DNA from: CAXBDP01 sp963974465
GTDB lineage: Bacteria; Bacteroidota; Bacteroidia; Cytophagales; Cyclobacteriaceae
Length of the DNA: 64,000 nucleotides
NCBI GenBank assembly: GCA_049340005.1
Contig: JBMPIY010000016.1
Direction: 5' to 3' (one strand)
In this document: positions 1 to 8,713 of the stretch, piece by piece
How positions within the stretch are numbered: position 1 is the first letter of the stretch
Layout of the letters: each line of letters begins with the position of its first letter
Notes under the pieces: model-generated
Told to the model about the DNA's origin: nothing
Database searches by the model: none
What the model saw: the letters and a program-made list of their open reading frames with translations, nothing else
Made by a program: the position numbers and the translations under genes

Positions 1-3000
1 ACCTGCACAGAAGGCGGTTTCACCACTGATGGCTACTTCTGAGAATAAACTGATGCGGGAAGTAGGCGACCAATTACTTTCATCACCATTTGTATTGGCA
101 GCTTTCACCCTCCAGTAATAAGTGCCATTTGCAGGCAAATCAGAAATTGTAATACTTGTACTCTGTAAATTTTGTCTGTCTTGAACTAAAGTTGTAAAAC
201 TCGATTCAGTGCTCACTTGGAATATATACCTATTCGCCCCAGCAATAGACTGCCAGCTGAATTCCACAGGTTGTACACTAATACAAGTAGGATTAGAAGG
301 CGCTGCTGTAAATGGGGTTGCTAGTAAGGTTTTAAACTCCCAACTGGTAGACCATTCACCATATCCACCCGAATTTCTAGCTCTTACTCTCCAGAAATAT
401 CTCGTATTATGAGTTAAAGCCTCAATATTATAATTGGCTGCATTTGGAATAACTTCATCTCTTACAATATCAGTGAAACCAACATTTCTAGACACTTGTA
501 ATTGATAATCTTGAATGCCCAATTGACCTTCCCATCTTAAATTCAAATTTAAGCCTAGGTTTTTACTTTCATTAGTCGGCGCTGTTAAGACAACCTTAGG
601 CGGAGGAGGAGGTAGTGCAAAAAACTGAAATTCAGGACTGTTTTCACTAGTAATAATATTCAGATTGTTTTGGTGTTGCTGAGTTACAGTCTGCATTACC
701 ATAAAATAAGTGCCTGCTGGATTCAAGTTATTTAATGTAATCTCAGATGTACTTTTATCAGTCGTTTGCGCGGTTTGAGTATACACACCTGGAGCAGTCC
801 CATACTTTAAAATATAATAGCCGTCATTACCAGTATATTCAATAGGAGACCAAGTAATTTTGGTTGAGGTAGGAGATAATTCTTCACTAACAAAATTACT
901 TGGAGCAATGGTTTGGGTTTTTTTCCAGTCTGCATCCAGTGTGGTCACAAATGTATTTAAAGGATCATTTTCTGTATAAAATCCATTGTAACGAAGATTC
1001 AGAACTGTTAGATTTTGCAAATCTTGCAATGAATTGGTCAAAGCACCAATAAAGGCATTTTGGTCTAGCCTTAGTTCATGTAGTTGAGTTAAAGCGCTAA
1101 TATTTGCGGAAATTGCTCCTGTCAGTTTATTTCCATTTAGCTTCAGTTTCTTCAAATTCGCAAGCTCGAAAATGGCGGGAGGAATTTCACCAGTAAGGTT
1201 ATTGAAACTCAAATCAAGTTCTGTTACCGTTAAGAAACCACTACTGCCAGCTAATTCAAGTGTTACTCCATGCCAAGTTCCTTCTGTGCCTACTGCATTG
1301 AATGTGTTTGGATTTGTCTTCCAGTTTGTTCTAGTAGTCCAAGAATTTCCTCCAGTACTATTGAAGATGGCAATCAAAGTATTTCTTTCAGCTGTCGATA
1401 GAATTGCAGGAGTAGAGAATGTCTGATTCGGTGATAGAGCACTGCGGATTGCATTGGCGTTGTTTCCGTGGCTAGGAGTGAATGCTTGGATTGCAAAGTG
1501 ATAATTAGTGCCAGGCTCCAAATCAGTTAATACAAATTGATTTGTTGCTTTCGAGCCTAAAGTAAGGGTATCAGTGTAATTACCTGCTTGGTTGCCAATC
1601 AAGAGGAAGTAATTCCCTCCATTGCCTGTATATGATATTGGTGACCAAGACACTGTAGCAGTGGTTGGTTTAATGTTACTCACCGCAATGTTTAATGGAT
1701 ATCGAGTTTGTGTAGAAGCCCATCCTAGCGCACCGGGCTTAGCAACGAGTCCAGAGTTTATGCTAGCATTATTTGTAAACAAGCCATTATAACTAATATT
1801 AAATGCACTAGCTCCCGAGATATTAAGAATTTCTTCTGGGATTTCCCCTACTAAAGCATTTGAGTTCAGCTCGAGAATCGACACTTTGGTTAGTCCACCT
1901 AGTTCAGGAGCTAATCCACCCGTAAGGCTATTGTTTGACAGTTGGAGCCTTGTAAGCTCCTCGAGATTTCCAAAAGAAGCTGGGATTTCACCATTAAGCT
2001 TATTATCCTTCAAGTTCAATAAGAAAAGCTGACCTAAATCGCCTAATTCAGCAGGAAGTTCGCCTTCCAAGTTATTATTGTCGAGAGTAATTTGTCTAAC
2101 CCAGAGTGTATCATTAATATTTGTAATGGTGACTCCATGCCATAAGTGCTCAAAACCGGGGTCTAAAAATTCACCATCTATATTTTTCCAGTTAGTGTTT
2201 ACTGTCCAACTATCTCCGTCAGTATTATTATATAAAGCAATTAATGCTTCTCTTTCTGCAGGTAAAATACTTTTGAGTGTTGTTCCAGATACTTGAGCAG
2301 AATTTGTACTGTAAACTACATTGCTATTACTAGCGTGAATATCTGTGAAGCTTTGAATAGTAAAATAATAGGTAGAATCATTATCCAGATTTTCAACTGT
2401 AACTGAAAGGCTATCTTTTTGAGGAATGAAAAGCGAATCGGAGTATAATCCGTTCGTTTTTCCATAAAGTATTAAATAGCCTCCTTCTTCATCTGTATAA
2501 TCAATTTCATCCCAACTAAGCGAAATTTTATCTGCAGAAATTACTTGTCTTGCTACATTAATAGGGGCAAGGGTTTGGGTATTCAGCCAATTGGCTTGTA
2601 TGCCATCAACAAAGTTTTTTGTTGGAGTATCAGGAGCAAATAGTCCATTGTAGGATAAACTAAGATCCGTTAATGCAATCAAATTTGTAAATGATGTTGG
2701 TAATGCTCCTCTCAAAGTATTTCCTTCCAATCGCAATTTTGTAAGATTCACCAAATTCCCAATTTCTGAAGGGATAGCTCCAACCAAGCTATTTCGTGCC
2801 AAACGAACTTCTGTAAGATTTGTCAAATTCCCAATCCAACCGGGGATGGTATCAACAATATTATTGTTATTAAGTCCTAGTTCAATTAATTGAGTATTTG
2901 AATTTAATGGATCAAGCTCACCGGAAATATTATTACCATCCAGATTTAGGACTTCTAAAAAGGGTAGATTCTCTAATGAGTCTGTTAGTATACCTGTAAG

Positions 3001-3321
3001 ATTATTAGATGGTAGATTTATCTCCTTCACCACCAAGTTAGGACCTTGCATACCAAGAGTTACGCCAAACCAAGTGTTTTCAGTGCCACTTGCCGTAAAG
3101 TTACCACCAGACTTCCATCCTGTTTTGTTTGTCCAACTGTCACCATTTAGCTTATTGTAAAAGCTAATAAGTGCTTCTCTTTCCTGTTGCGATATGGATT
3201 GTGCATTCGCTTTAAATCCTGCTAAAAAACCAGAAAAGATGATCAATGAAAGAACAAACCATTTCTTAAGGTAATTATGAGAATTCTGAAAAGTTAAATT
3301 GTAGGTAGAATTTGATTTCAT
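1..3321 (-). CDS. Secreted LRR / fibronectin type III repeat protein (3' end beyond window)
   Basis: An open frame runs from an ATG at 3321 to the left edge without a stop, so at least 1107 residues are present and the C-terminus is missing. Residues 1-40 form a signal peptide ending in ANA-Q. The body is three homologous modules of about 290-310 residues. Each opens with an ER(E/N)xLI..(Y/F)N...G(D/N)SWT motif (near 3180, 2255 and 1388), continues with leucine-rich repeats (NNxLTGxIP type), and closes with a fibronectin III domain. At least two further FnIII domains (W..YYWRVKAAN) follow near 600-30. It is probably exported to the cell surface, perhaps by T9SS if the missing end carries a sorting domain, and may act in adhesion. 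Ligand unknown. Confidence 0.85.
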   Translation of the reverse strand, partial: MKSNSTYNLTFQNSHNYLKKWFVLSLIIFSGFLAGFKANAQSISQQEREALISFYNKLNGDSWTNKTGWKSGGNFTASGTENTWFGVTLGMQGPNLVVKEINLPSNNLTGILTDSLENLPFLEVLNLDGNNISGELDPLNSNTQLIELGLNNNNIVDTIPGWIGNLTNLTEVRLARNSLVGAIPSEIGNLVNLTKLRLEGNTLRGALPTSFTNLIALTDLSLSYNGLFAPDTPTKNFVDGIQANWLNTQTLAPINVARQVISADKISLSWDEIDYTDEEGGYLILYGKTNGLYSDSLFIPQKDSLSVTVENLDNDSTYYFTIQSFTDIHASNSNVVYSTNSAQVSGTTLKSILPAEREALIALYNNTDGDSWTVNTNWKNIDGEFLDPGFEHLWHGVTITNINDTLWVRQITLDNNNLEGELPAELGDLGQLFLLNLKDNKLNGEIPASFGNLEELTRLQLSNNSLTGGLAPELGGLTKVSILELNSNALVGEIPEEILNISGASAFNISYNGLFTNNASINSGLVAKPGALGWASTQTRYPLNIAVSNIKPTTATVSWSPISYTGNGGNYFLLIGNQAGNYTDTLTLGSKATNQFVLTDLEPGTNYHFAIQAFTPSHGNNANAIRSALSPNQTFSTPAILSTAERNTLIAIFNSTGGNSWTTRTNWKTNPNTFNAVGTEGTWHGVTLELAGSSGFLTVTELDLSFNNLTGEIPPAIFELANLKKLKLNGNKLTGAISANISALTQLHELRLDQNAFIGALTNSLQDLQNLTVLNLRYNGFYTENDPLNTFVTTLDADWKKTQTIAPSNFVSEELSPTSTKITWSPIEYTGNDGYYILKYGTAPGVYTQTAQTTDKSTSEITLNNLNPAGTYFMVMQTVTQQHQNNLNIITSENSPEFQFFALPPPPPKVVLTAPTNESKNLGLNLNLRWEGQLGIQDYQLQVSRNVGFTDIVRDEVIPNAANYNIEALTHNTRYFWRVRARNSGGYGEWSTSWEFKTLLATPFTAAPSNPTCISVQPVEFSWQSIAGANRYIFQVSTESSFTTLVQDRQNLQSTSITISDLPANGTYYWRVKAANTNGDESNWSPTSRISLFSEVAISGETAFCAG

Positions 3322-3484
3322 ACGCAGGATTATTTCTTGGAAAGAAAAAAGTCTAAATCGAAAAAGTAATAATTACAATTGCAAAAGTAGTCATATACTT
3401 CAATAGATGAAAAGAGAGAGGTAAAATATATTTGAAATATTTTACTAAGCTCCTGATTTTCTATTCAATTGGCTTTCTGATTTG

Positions 3485-4069
3485 CTAGAGGTTTCTAACC
3501 AAGGTATTCAATTCCTTATAAAATCTTGCAACAGGAAAACCAACCACGTTGAAGTAACAACCTTGGATTCCACTTACACCAATTAGCCCAATCCATTCTT
3601 GGATGCCATAAGCGCCAGCTTTGTCTAATGGCATAAAGTTTATAATATAATATTGTATTTCTTCGGTAGATAATTTTTTAAAGGTCACATTCGTTTCTTC
3701 CGAAAATGAATGAATAAAGCTCTTGCTGCGTAGGCAAACTCCGGTAATCACTTTATGAGTTGTACCACTTAGTTTCATCAACATTTCCGCAGCTTGTGAG
3801 GGTGATTCGGGTTTTCCAAGTATTTCACCTCCCGCTTCTACTATGGTGTCAGATGCAATAATTAGTTCATTTTCAGACAAAATACTTACTCCCAGAGCTT
3901 TCTTCTCTGCCAGGTATATTGGAACTAGGCTTGCCTGCATTTCGCTAGGGAAATCTTCCTTAACATTTTGAGTTCTTATTTCAAACTCAAAGCCTGCTTC
4001 TTCAAGAAGTTGTTTCCGTCGCGGAGATTTGGAGGCAAGGATCAGTCGGAAAGGTAAATTCTGAATCAT
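3485..4069 (-). CDS. maf: Maf-like nucleoside triphosphate pyrophosphatase
   Basis: Maf proteins hydrolyse non-canonical or modified nucleoside triphosphates to monophosphates in the cytosol. The family signature LILASKSPRRKQLLEEAG lies at the N-terminus, followed by SDTIVE and ITGVCL and by the DKAGAYGIQ motif near the C-terminus. From the ATG at 4069 the protein has 194 residues, the usual family length. An upstream ATG at 4093 would add eight residues not expected in the family. The gene overlaps the 3' end of the DUF1015 gene by 68 nt and lies downstream of it and accC on the same strand, so the three probably share a transcript. Confidence 0.9.
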   Translation of the reverse strand: MIQNLPFRLILASKSPRRKQLLEEAGFEFEIRTQNVKEDFPSEMQASLVPIYLAEKKALGVSILSENELIIASDTIVEAGGEILGKPESPSQAAEMLMKLSGTTHKVITGVCLRSKSFIHSFSEETNVTFKKLSTEEIQYYIINFMPLDKAGAYGIQEWIGLIGVSGIQGCYFNVVGFPVARFYKELNTLVRNL

Positions 4070-5330
4070 TGATTGAGCTAAATAAGAATCCACAAATCAC
4101 TTTTGGATAAAAGTAGGTTGATTTTTGCGGTAAGGTATATCCTGAGTCACAAACTTTCACGACTTCATCTATTGTAATTTCATTGGTAACAATGGCCATT
4201 TGAGATTGACCTTTGATTACTTGGGTAAGGCAATCAGTGAAATTGCGCTCGAATGTAATTTTGTCACTTTTTCTCTGTTGAGAGCCGGGAATGCCAAGTA
4301 CTTTTTCGATGATATAGTAATGGAGGACAGTAAGATCCAGCTCACGAACTTCTTTGGGAAATTTCCAGTCCATCAGCGCTAAGACCTCAGGTTTCAGTCT
4401 GAGCTTAAAAGCTCTTTCAGGAAGGATTAATCCGAACGCCCATTCTTTGCCGTGGATAATTTCTGGAATATCAGGAGCATTTTCCAGTGGTTTTAACGTG
4501 AAGTAAGTTTCTAATTTTTTCAGAAACTCATCCTCATCAAAATTTTCAATATCCTTTATCAAACGGTGAGTTGGCAAAATCCTAAAACCATCATTTTGTG
4601 TATTGGTAAGATACATCAAATGGTAATTCCAACTTTCATCGCCAGTGAAATCTGGCTTTTCCAGTTTTCTTTGTCTTTGCAGCTCAAGGGATCCTTCATA
4701 TCTGTGGTGACCATCTGCAAGAATCACTTTCTTATTCTTGAGTGTTTCCATAAATATTCGGATTACCTTCATATCATGTATTACCGAAAAGACATCGCGA
4801 ACGCCTTGATAATCTTCTGTTTCGTAGATAGGGTACTGAATACTCTCATCCATGTATTGCTCGAGGATTTTATCATCATCCGTGTAGAGCCCATGAGTAG
4901 CACTTGCATGAAGTTGTGTGGTTTTTAGTAATTCTACCCTATCGTTTACAGCTTTGGGAATAGTATTTTCATGACGGAGAATTACTTTGTCTTCAAATTC
5001 ATGAGTTTTAATATGGCAGATAAAACCTTTTCTACAATACTGCTGCTGACTACCAGGCATTGTGTAGTATTGGTAATAAACATAAATGCCGGGTATTTGA
5101 TCTTGCTGCAAAATGCCCGATTTCTTCCAAACGTCCATTAGCATTGCAGCATTTTGCGCAGGAGCTGGACCAGAAGGAACAGAAAGGTGAATGCTATTGA
5201 ATGGATGTTGATAAAGTTTGAGGCGCTGTTTATCAGACACAACATCAAACAAAGGAGAAGTTAATTCTTCTATATTGTCAGACAATTGCTTATTGTACCG
5301 CCAAGCTTTTATAGGTAGGATTTCGGCCAT
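4002..5330 (-). CDS. DUF1015 family protein
   Basis: A 442-residue protein opening MAEILPIKAWRYN, typical of DUF1015, with the conserved ADGHHRYEGSL segment in the middle and PQKSTYFYPK near the C-terminus. The biochemical role of this family is not settled, and I do not assign one. It begins 9 nt after accC and reads into maf. The family normally ends shortly after the STYFYPK motif. Here about 25-30 extra residues follow, encoded in a different frame from the overlapping maf start, which suggests that the ancestral stop codon was lost. Both the family call and the start (ATG at 5330) are firm. Confidence 0.9.
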   Translation of the reverse strand: MAEILPIKAWRYNKQLSDNIEELTSPLFDVVSDKQRLKLYQHPFNSIHLSVPSGPAPAQNAAMLMDVWKKSGILQQDQIPGIYVYYQYYTMPGSQQQYCRKGFICHIKTHEFEDKVILRHENTIPKAVNDRVELLKTTQLHASATHGLYTDDDKILEQYMDESIQYPIYETEDYQGVRDVFSVIHDMKVIRIFMETLKNKKVILADGHHRYEGSLELQRQRKLEKPDFTGDESWNYHLMYLTNTQNDGFRILPTHRLIKDIENFDEDEFLKKLETYFTLKPLENAPDIPEIIHGKEWAFGLILPERAFKLRLKPEVLALMDWKFPKEVRELDLTVLHYYIIEKVLGIPGSQQRKSDKITFERNFTDCLTQVIKGQSQMAIVTNEITIDEVVKVCDSGYTLPQKSTYFYPKVICGFLFSSINDSEFTFPTDPCLQISATETTS

Positions 5331-5339
5331 TATTCTTTA

Positions 5340-6845
5340 CTAATTCTTAAGTCTTTCTCTCCACTTACTAGTGGTTGGTGCTTGCAGTTCTGCTTTGGTA
5401 TTTCCGTTTTTTGATTCCTCGAATACCATAGTTGCTAGCGTTGCTGCAATTTGATTTACATCTTCATTCACTTCCGCATCCAGGTATTCTGGTTTGTAAT
5501 GCTGTTCCACAAATTTTGTGTTGAAATTACCAGAAGTAAATGCATCATGTTGAATCACAAATTTACAGAATCCCAAGGTTGTTTGAATACCCGTAATAGT
5601 ATATTCATCTATCGCTCTCACCATTCTATCTATGGCTTCCTCTCTCGTAGCTGCATGCACAATCAGTTTGGCAATCATTGGATCATAATAGATAGGGATG
5701 GTCATTCCTTGCTCAAACCCATCATCTACTCTTATTCCGGCGCCTTGTGGCCTAATATAAGTTTTAAGTGTGCCAATATCAGGTAAGAAGTTGTTGCGAG
5801 GATCCTCTGCATACACTCTCACTTCTAATGCATGTCCATTAATCTTCAGATCTTCTTGGGAGAATGAAATTGGATGCCCTTCTGCAATTCTGATTTGCTC
5901 TTTTACAAGATCTTTACCTGTAATTATTTCTGTAACAGGATGCTCCACTTGTAATCTAGTATTCATTTCGAGGAAGTAGAAGTTTAATTTTTCATCTACA
6001 ATAAACTCTACCGTACCAGCACCATAATAATTACAAGCTTTTGCTACCCCAACTGCAGCTTCGCCCATTGCTTTTCTTATTTCTGGAGTAAGCGCTGCTG
6101 ATGGAGCTTCTTCAATCACTTTTTGATGACGACGCTGAATAGAACATTCTCTTTCGAACAAATAGACAATATTGCCATCATGGTCGCCTAAAATTTGGAT
6201 TTCAATATGGCGGGGAGATTGAATGAATTTCTCAATAAAGACTGCTCCATCACCAAATGATGACTGAGCTTCGGATACTGCCCTTTGCATTTGCTCTTCA
6301 AATTCGGCTTCGTTTTCTACTATCCGCATCCCTTTTCCTCCACCTCCCGCGCTTGCTTTTATCAAGATTGGATAACCAACTTCCATTGCTTTTTTCTTGG
6401 CGGCCTGGACATCATCAATTGCTTGATCGGTACCTGGCACCATAGGAATATCATATTTGGAAACAGCCTGCTTTGCCGCCAATTTGCTACCCATTACTTC
6501 TATAGCTTCTGGTGATGGTCCTATGAAAATTAAACCATTTTCAGCAACAGCTTTTGCGAAATCAGCATTCTCAGATAGAAACCCATATCCCGGATGAATG
6601 GCATCAACATTTAGCTCTTTACAAACTTTTATTATTTTTTCTCCAAGTAAGTAAGATTTATTTGAAGCGGGAGGCCCTAAACATACTGCTTCATCAGCAA
6701 ACCTTACGTGAAGGGCGTTTCTATCCGCTTCTGAGTACACAGCAACAGTAGAAATACCCATTTCTTTGGCTGATCTCATTACTCGTAAAGCAATTTCTCC
6801 TCTGTTGGCAACAAGTATTTTTTTAATTTTCTTCATTTCAGTCAT
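5340..6845 (-). CDS. accC: Biotin carboxylase subunit of acetyl-CoA/acyl-CoA carboxylase
   Basis: This enzyme carboxylates biotin on its carrier protein using ATP and bicarbonate, the first half-reaction of acetyl-CoA (or propionyl-CoA) carboxylase in the cytosol. The 501-residue protein has the N-terminal KILVANRGEIALRVMR motif, the ATP-grasp glycine-rich loop KASAGGGGKGMR near residue 170, ERECSIQRRHQK, and the catalytic EMNTRLQVEHPVTE near residue 295. About 50 extra C-terminal residues follow the core, as in Bacteroidota homologues. No biotin carrier or carboxyltransferase gene is adjacent, so the partner cannot be told from this window. A second ATG nine nt downstream (6836) is an equally plausible start. 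Confidence 0.93.
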   Translation of the reverse strand: MTEMKKIKKILVANRGEIALRVMRSAKEMGISTVAVYSEADRNALHVRFADEAVCLGPPASNKSYLLGEKIIKVCKELNVDAIHPGYGFLSENADFAKAVAENGLIFIGPSPEAIEVMGSKLAAKQAVSKYDIPMVPGTDQAIDDVQAAKKKAMEVGYPILIKASAGGGGKGMRIVENEAEFEEQMQRAVSEAQSSFGDGAVFIEKFIQSPRHIEIQILGDHDGNIVYLFERECSIQRRHQKVIEEAPSAALTPEIRKAMGEAAVGVAKACNYYGAGTVEFIVDEKLNFYFLEMNTRLQVEHPVTEIITGKDLVKEQIRIAEGHPISFSQEDLKINGHALEVRVYAEDPRNNFLPDIGTLKTYIRPQGAGIRVDDGFEQGMTIPIYYDPMIAKLIVHAATREEAIDRMVRAIDEYTITGIQTTLGFCKFVIQHDAFTSGNFNTKFVEQHYKPEYLDAEVNEDVNQIAATLATMVFEESKNGNTKAELQAPTTSKWRERLKN

Positions 6846-6865
6846 AAAAAATAGGATATAATAGG

Positions 6866-6895
6866 CAAATCTATCTCGAAAGATAGGAACTCAAA
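6866..6895 (-). promoter_or_regulatory. Promoter of accC operon with an internal inverted repeat
   Basis: On the minus strand TTTG (6892-6895), an 18-nt spacer and TAGATTTG (6866-6873) match the Bacteroidota promoter form. The element sits just upstream of accC. The spacer side holds a perfect 6-bp inverted repeat, CTATCT-CGAA-AGATAG (6871-6886), which could be an operator or chance. Confidence 0.65.
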
Positions 6896-6914
6896 GTAAA
6901 GGGAAATAGCTCTT

Positions 6915-6945
6915 TTTGACAAAACTCATAATAGTGTTAGTTTTG
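6915..6945 (+). promoter_or_regulatory. Promoter of the acyl-CoA transferase gene
   Basis: TTTG (6915-6918), a 19-nt spacer and TAGTTTTG (6938-6945) fit the Bacteroidota consensus. It diverges from the accC promoter in the same 113-nt spacer. Transcription should start near 6950, which is only about 10 nt before the first possible start codon of the gene. Confidence 0.65.
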
Positions 6946-6958
6946 TGAGTATTTTGAC

Positions 6959-8242
6959 TTGAAAATTTCGTCAAACCAAAAATCTAATCTATTGGATCTT
7001 TTTGAAAAATTAATCAAAAATAGAGGGCCTCTAGGCAAACATTCTGATTTGTCTGAGGGGTACTTCATGTTCCCTAAACTTGAGGGAGAAATAAAACCTA
7101 GAATGATGTTCCAAGGTAAGGAAGTCCTTACTTGGAGTTTAAACAATTATCTAGGCCTTGCAAACCACCCCGAAGTGCGCAAAGCTGATGCAGATGCCGC
7201 AGCGAAATATGGTATGGCGTACCCAATGGGAGCAAGGATGATGTCTGGTAATACCAATTACCATGAGCAGTTGGAAAACGAACTAGCAGCATTTGTTGGT
7301 AAGGAAGCCGCATATTTAATGAATTTTGGCTACCAAGGTGTAGTGTCGATTATCGATGCAGTTGTGGATAGGCATGATATCATTGTATATGATGCAGAAA
7401 GCCATGCTTGTATTATTGATGGCGTTCGTTTACATATGGGTAAGCGTTTCGTGTTCAATCATAATGACATGGATAGCCTCGAAAAGCAATTGGTGAGAGC
7501 AACCAAAATGGCCAAAGAAACAGGCGGGGGGATACTCGTAATTACCGAAGGTGTATTTGGCATGACAGGTAATATGGGGAATCTCAAAGATACCGTAGCT
7601 CTAAAAGAAAAGTTTGATTTCCGCTTAATGGTAGATGATGCTCATGGTTTCGGTACTATGGGTGCGACTGGCGCTGGTACAGGTGAGGAACAAGGTGTCA
7701 TGGACGACATTGATATATACTTCTCTACTTTCGCCAAATCTATGGCTGGAATTGGAGCCTTTGTGGCCGGAGATGCAGAAGTAATTTCCTTTTTGAAATA
7801 TAACATGCGCTCTCAAATTTTCGCTAAGTCGTTACCGATGCCAATGGTAATTGGTGGTTTGAAGAGACTTGAGCTATTGAGAGATCAGCCAATTCATAAA
7901 GAAAATCTTTGGAAAATCGTAAATGCACTGCAAAGTGGATTGAAAGAAAAAGGATTCAGCATAGGCACTACAGCTACCCCAGTAACTCCAGTAGTGCTTA
8001 ATGGCACAGTAGGTGAAGCTGCTACATTGAGTAGAGACTTGCGTGAAAACTTTGGGATCTTTTGCTCAGTCGTAATTTACCCTGTTGTTCCGAAAGGAAT
8101 GATTATTTTAAGATTAATTCCAACAGCAGTTCATACGCTAGATGATGTTGACATCACAATCAAAGCATTTGAAGCTATAAAAGAGAAACTTTTGTCAGGC
8201 GAATATAAACGAGACGATTTGGCTGTTGCCTTCAAAGAATAG
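6959..8242 (+). CDS. PLP-dependent alpha-oxoamine synthase (serine palmitoyltransferase-like)
   Basis: Members of this family condense an amino acid with an acyl-CoA thioester (2-amino-3-ketobutyrate CoA ligase, serine palmitoyltransferase, and others). The sequence shows NNYLGLANHPEV, the substrate-binding DAESHACIIDG, the PLP aspartate/histidine motif DDAHGFG, and the Schiff-base lysine in STFAKSMAGIG. Total length is about 416-427 residues. In Bacteroidota this type, with the N-terminal DLFEKLIKNRGPLG, is often the sphingolipid-forming serine palmitoyltransferase; the exact substrate is my inference. No ATG is available at the start. TTG at 6959 gives a very short leader, while TTG at 6992 (LDLFEKL) gives about 40 nt and better matches homologues. 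Confidence 0.85.
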   Translation: MKISSNQKSNLLDLFEKLIKNRGPLGKHSDLSEGYFMFPKLEGEIKPRMMFQGKEVLTWSLNNYLGLANHPEVRKADADAAAKYGMAYPMGARMMSGNTNYHEQLENELAAFVGKEAAYLMNFGYQGVVSIIDAVVDRHDIIVYDAESHACIIDGVRLHMGKRFVFNHNDMDSLEKQLVRATKMAKETGGGILVITEGVFGMTGNMGNLKDTVALKEKFDFRLMVDDAHGFGTMGATGAGTGEEQGVMDDIDIYFSTFAKSMAGIGAFVAGDAEVISFLKYNMRSQIFAKSLPMPMVIGGLKRLELLRDQPIHKENLWKIVNALQSGLKEKGFSIGTTATPVTPVVLNGTVGEAATLSRDLRENFGIFCSVVIYPVVPKGMIILRLIPTAVHTLDDVDITIKAFEAIKEKLLSGEYKRDDLAVAFKE

Positions 8243-8256
8243 ATTTGTAATTTGTG

Positions 8257-8286
8257 AAAAAGACCGCTGATTTCAGCGGTCTTTTT
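8257..8286 (+). terminator. Rho-independent terminator after the acyl-CoA transferase
   Basis: AAAAAGACCGCTGA / TTTCAGCGGTCTTTTT forms a near-perfect hairpin with flanking A and T tracts 15 nt past the stop codon. It could work in both directions. Confidence 0.85.
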
Positions 8287-8368
8287 CAATAAAATGCTAT
8301 TTGAATAAGTAATTTGGGCATTTTTACCAATAATTCACAAAAGTAAAGCTCAAAAATCGAATCCATTA

Positions 8369-8398
8369 TTTGAAATTAAAATCAATTAACTATATTGC
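8369..8398 (+). promoter_or_regulatory. Promoter of the histone-like gene
   Basis: TTTG (8369-8372), 18 nt and TATATTGC (8391-8398) are close to the Bacteroidota consensus, about 50 nt before the start codon. The -7 element has one mismatch. Confidence 0.45.
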
Positions 8399-8447
8399 CT
8401 TCATAATTTTATTTGAAATTATTCATCAACCTTAAAAACCTTCAGAT

Positions 8448-8624
8448 ATGAGCAGATTTAGCCATTTAAAAGATTTAGTAATGAGCATGGAAGACGACTT
8501 TGAAAAATTCTATGATAAAAAGAATCAGGCAGCAGGTACTCGCGTACGTAAAGGCATGCAGGATTTGAAGAACCTTGCTCAAGAAATCAGAATTGAAGTT
8601 CAAGATATCAAGAACGCACAATAA
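8448..8624 (+). CDS. Small histone H1-like (Hc1-type) protein
   Basis: A 58-residue protein, MSRFSHLKDLVMSMEDDFEK at the N-terminus, then AAGTRVRKGMQDLKNLAQE and a lysine-containing end. It matches the short proteins of Bacteroidota commonly annotated as histone H1 or Hc1-like: an amphipathic helical stretch around TRVRKxMQDLK. They are thought to bind DNA, but the family's function is poorly tested. It is only weakly basic here. The gene stands alone, with its own promoter upstream and a hairpin terminator downstream, which suggests strong independent expression. The frame is closed cleanly by TAA. Confidence 0.8.
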   Translation: MSRFSHLKDLVMSMEDDFEKFYDKKNQAAGTRVRKGMQDLKNLAQEIRIEVQDIKNAQ

Positions 8625-8647
8625 TTTTCTTCCCCACTGAAATGAAG

Positions 8648-8679
8648 AAAGGCGAATGGGTAACCATCTCGCCTTTTTT
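8648..8679 (+). terminator. Terminator after the histone-like gene
   Basis: AAAGGCGA ... CTCGCCTTTTTT forms an 8-bp stem followed by a run of six T. It lies 24 nt after the stop and may also stop dapA transcription from the other side. Confidence 0.8.
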
Positions 8680-8713
8680 CTATTTAGCCCTAATAGTGAT
8701 CCGGCTAATCAAC

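Noticed and set aside
209..2296. Three plus-strand frames (209-412, 1172-1426, 2078-2296)
   Set aside because: They are antisense to the repeated LRR/FnIII gene; the latter two recur at corresponding module positions, as expected for shadows.
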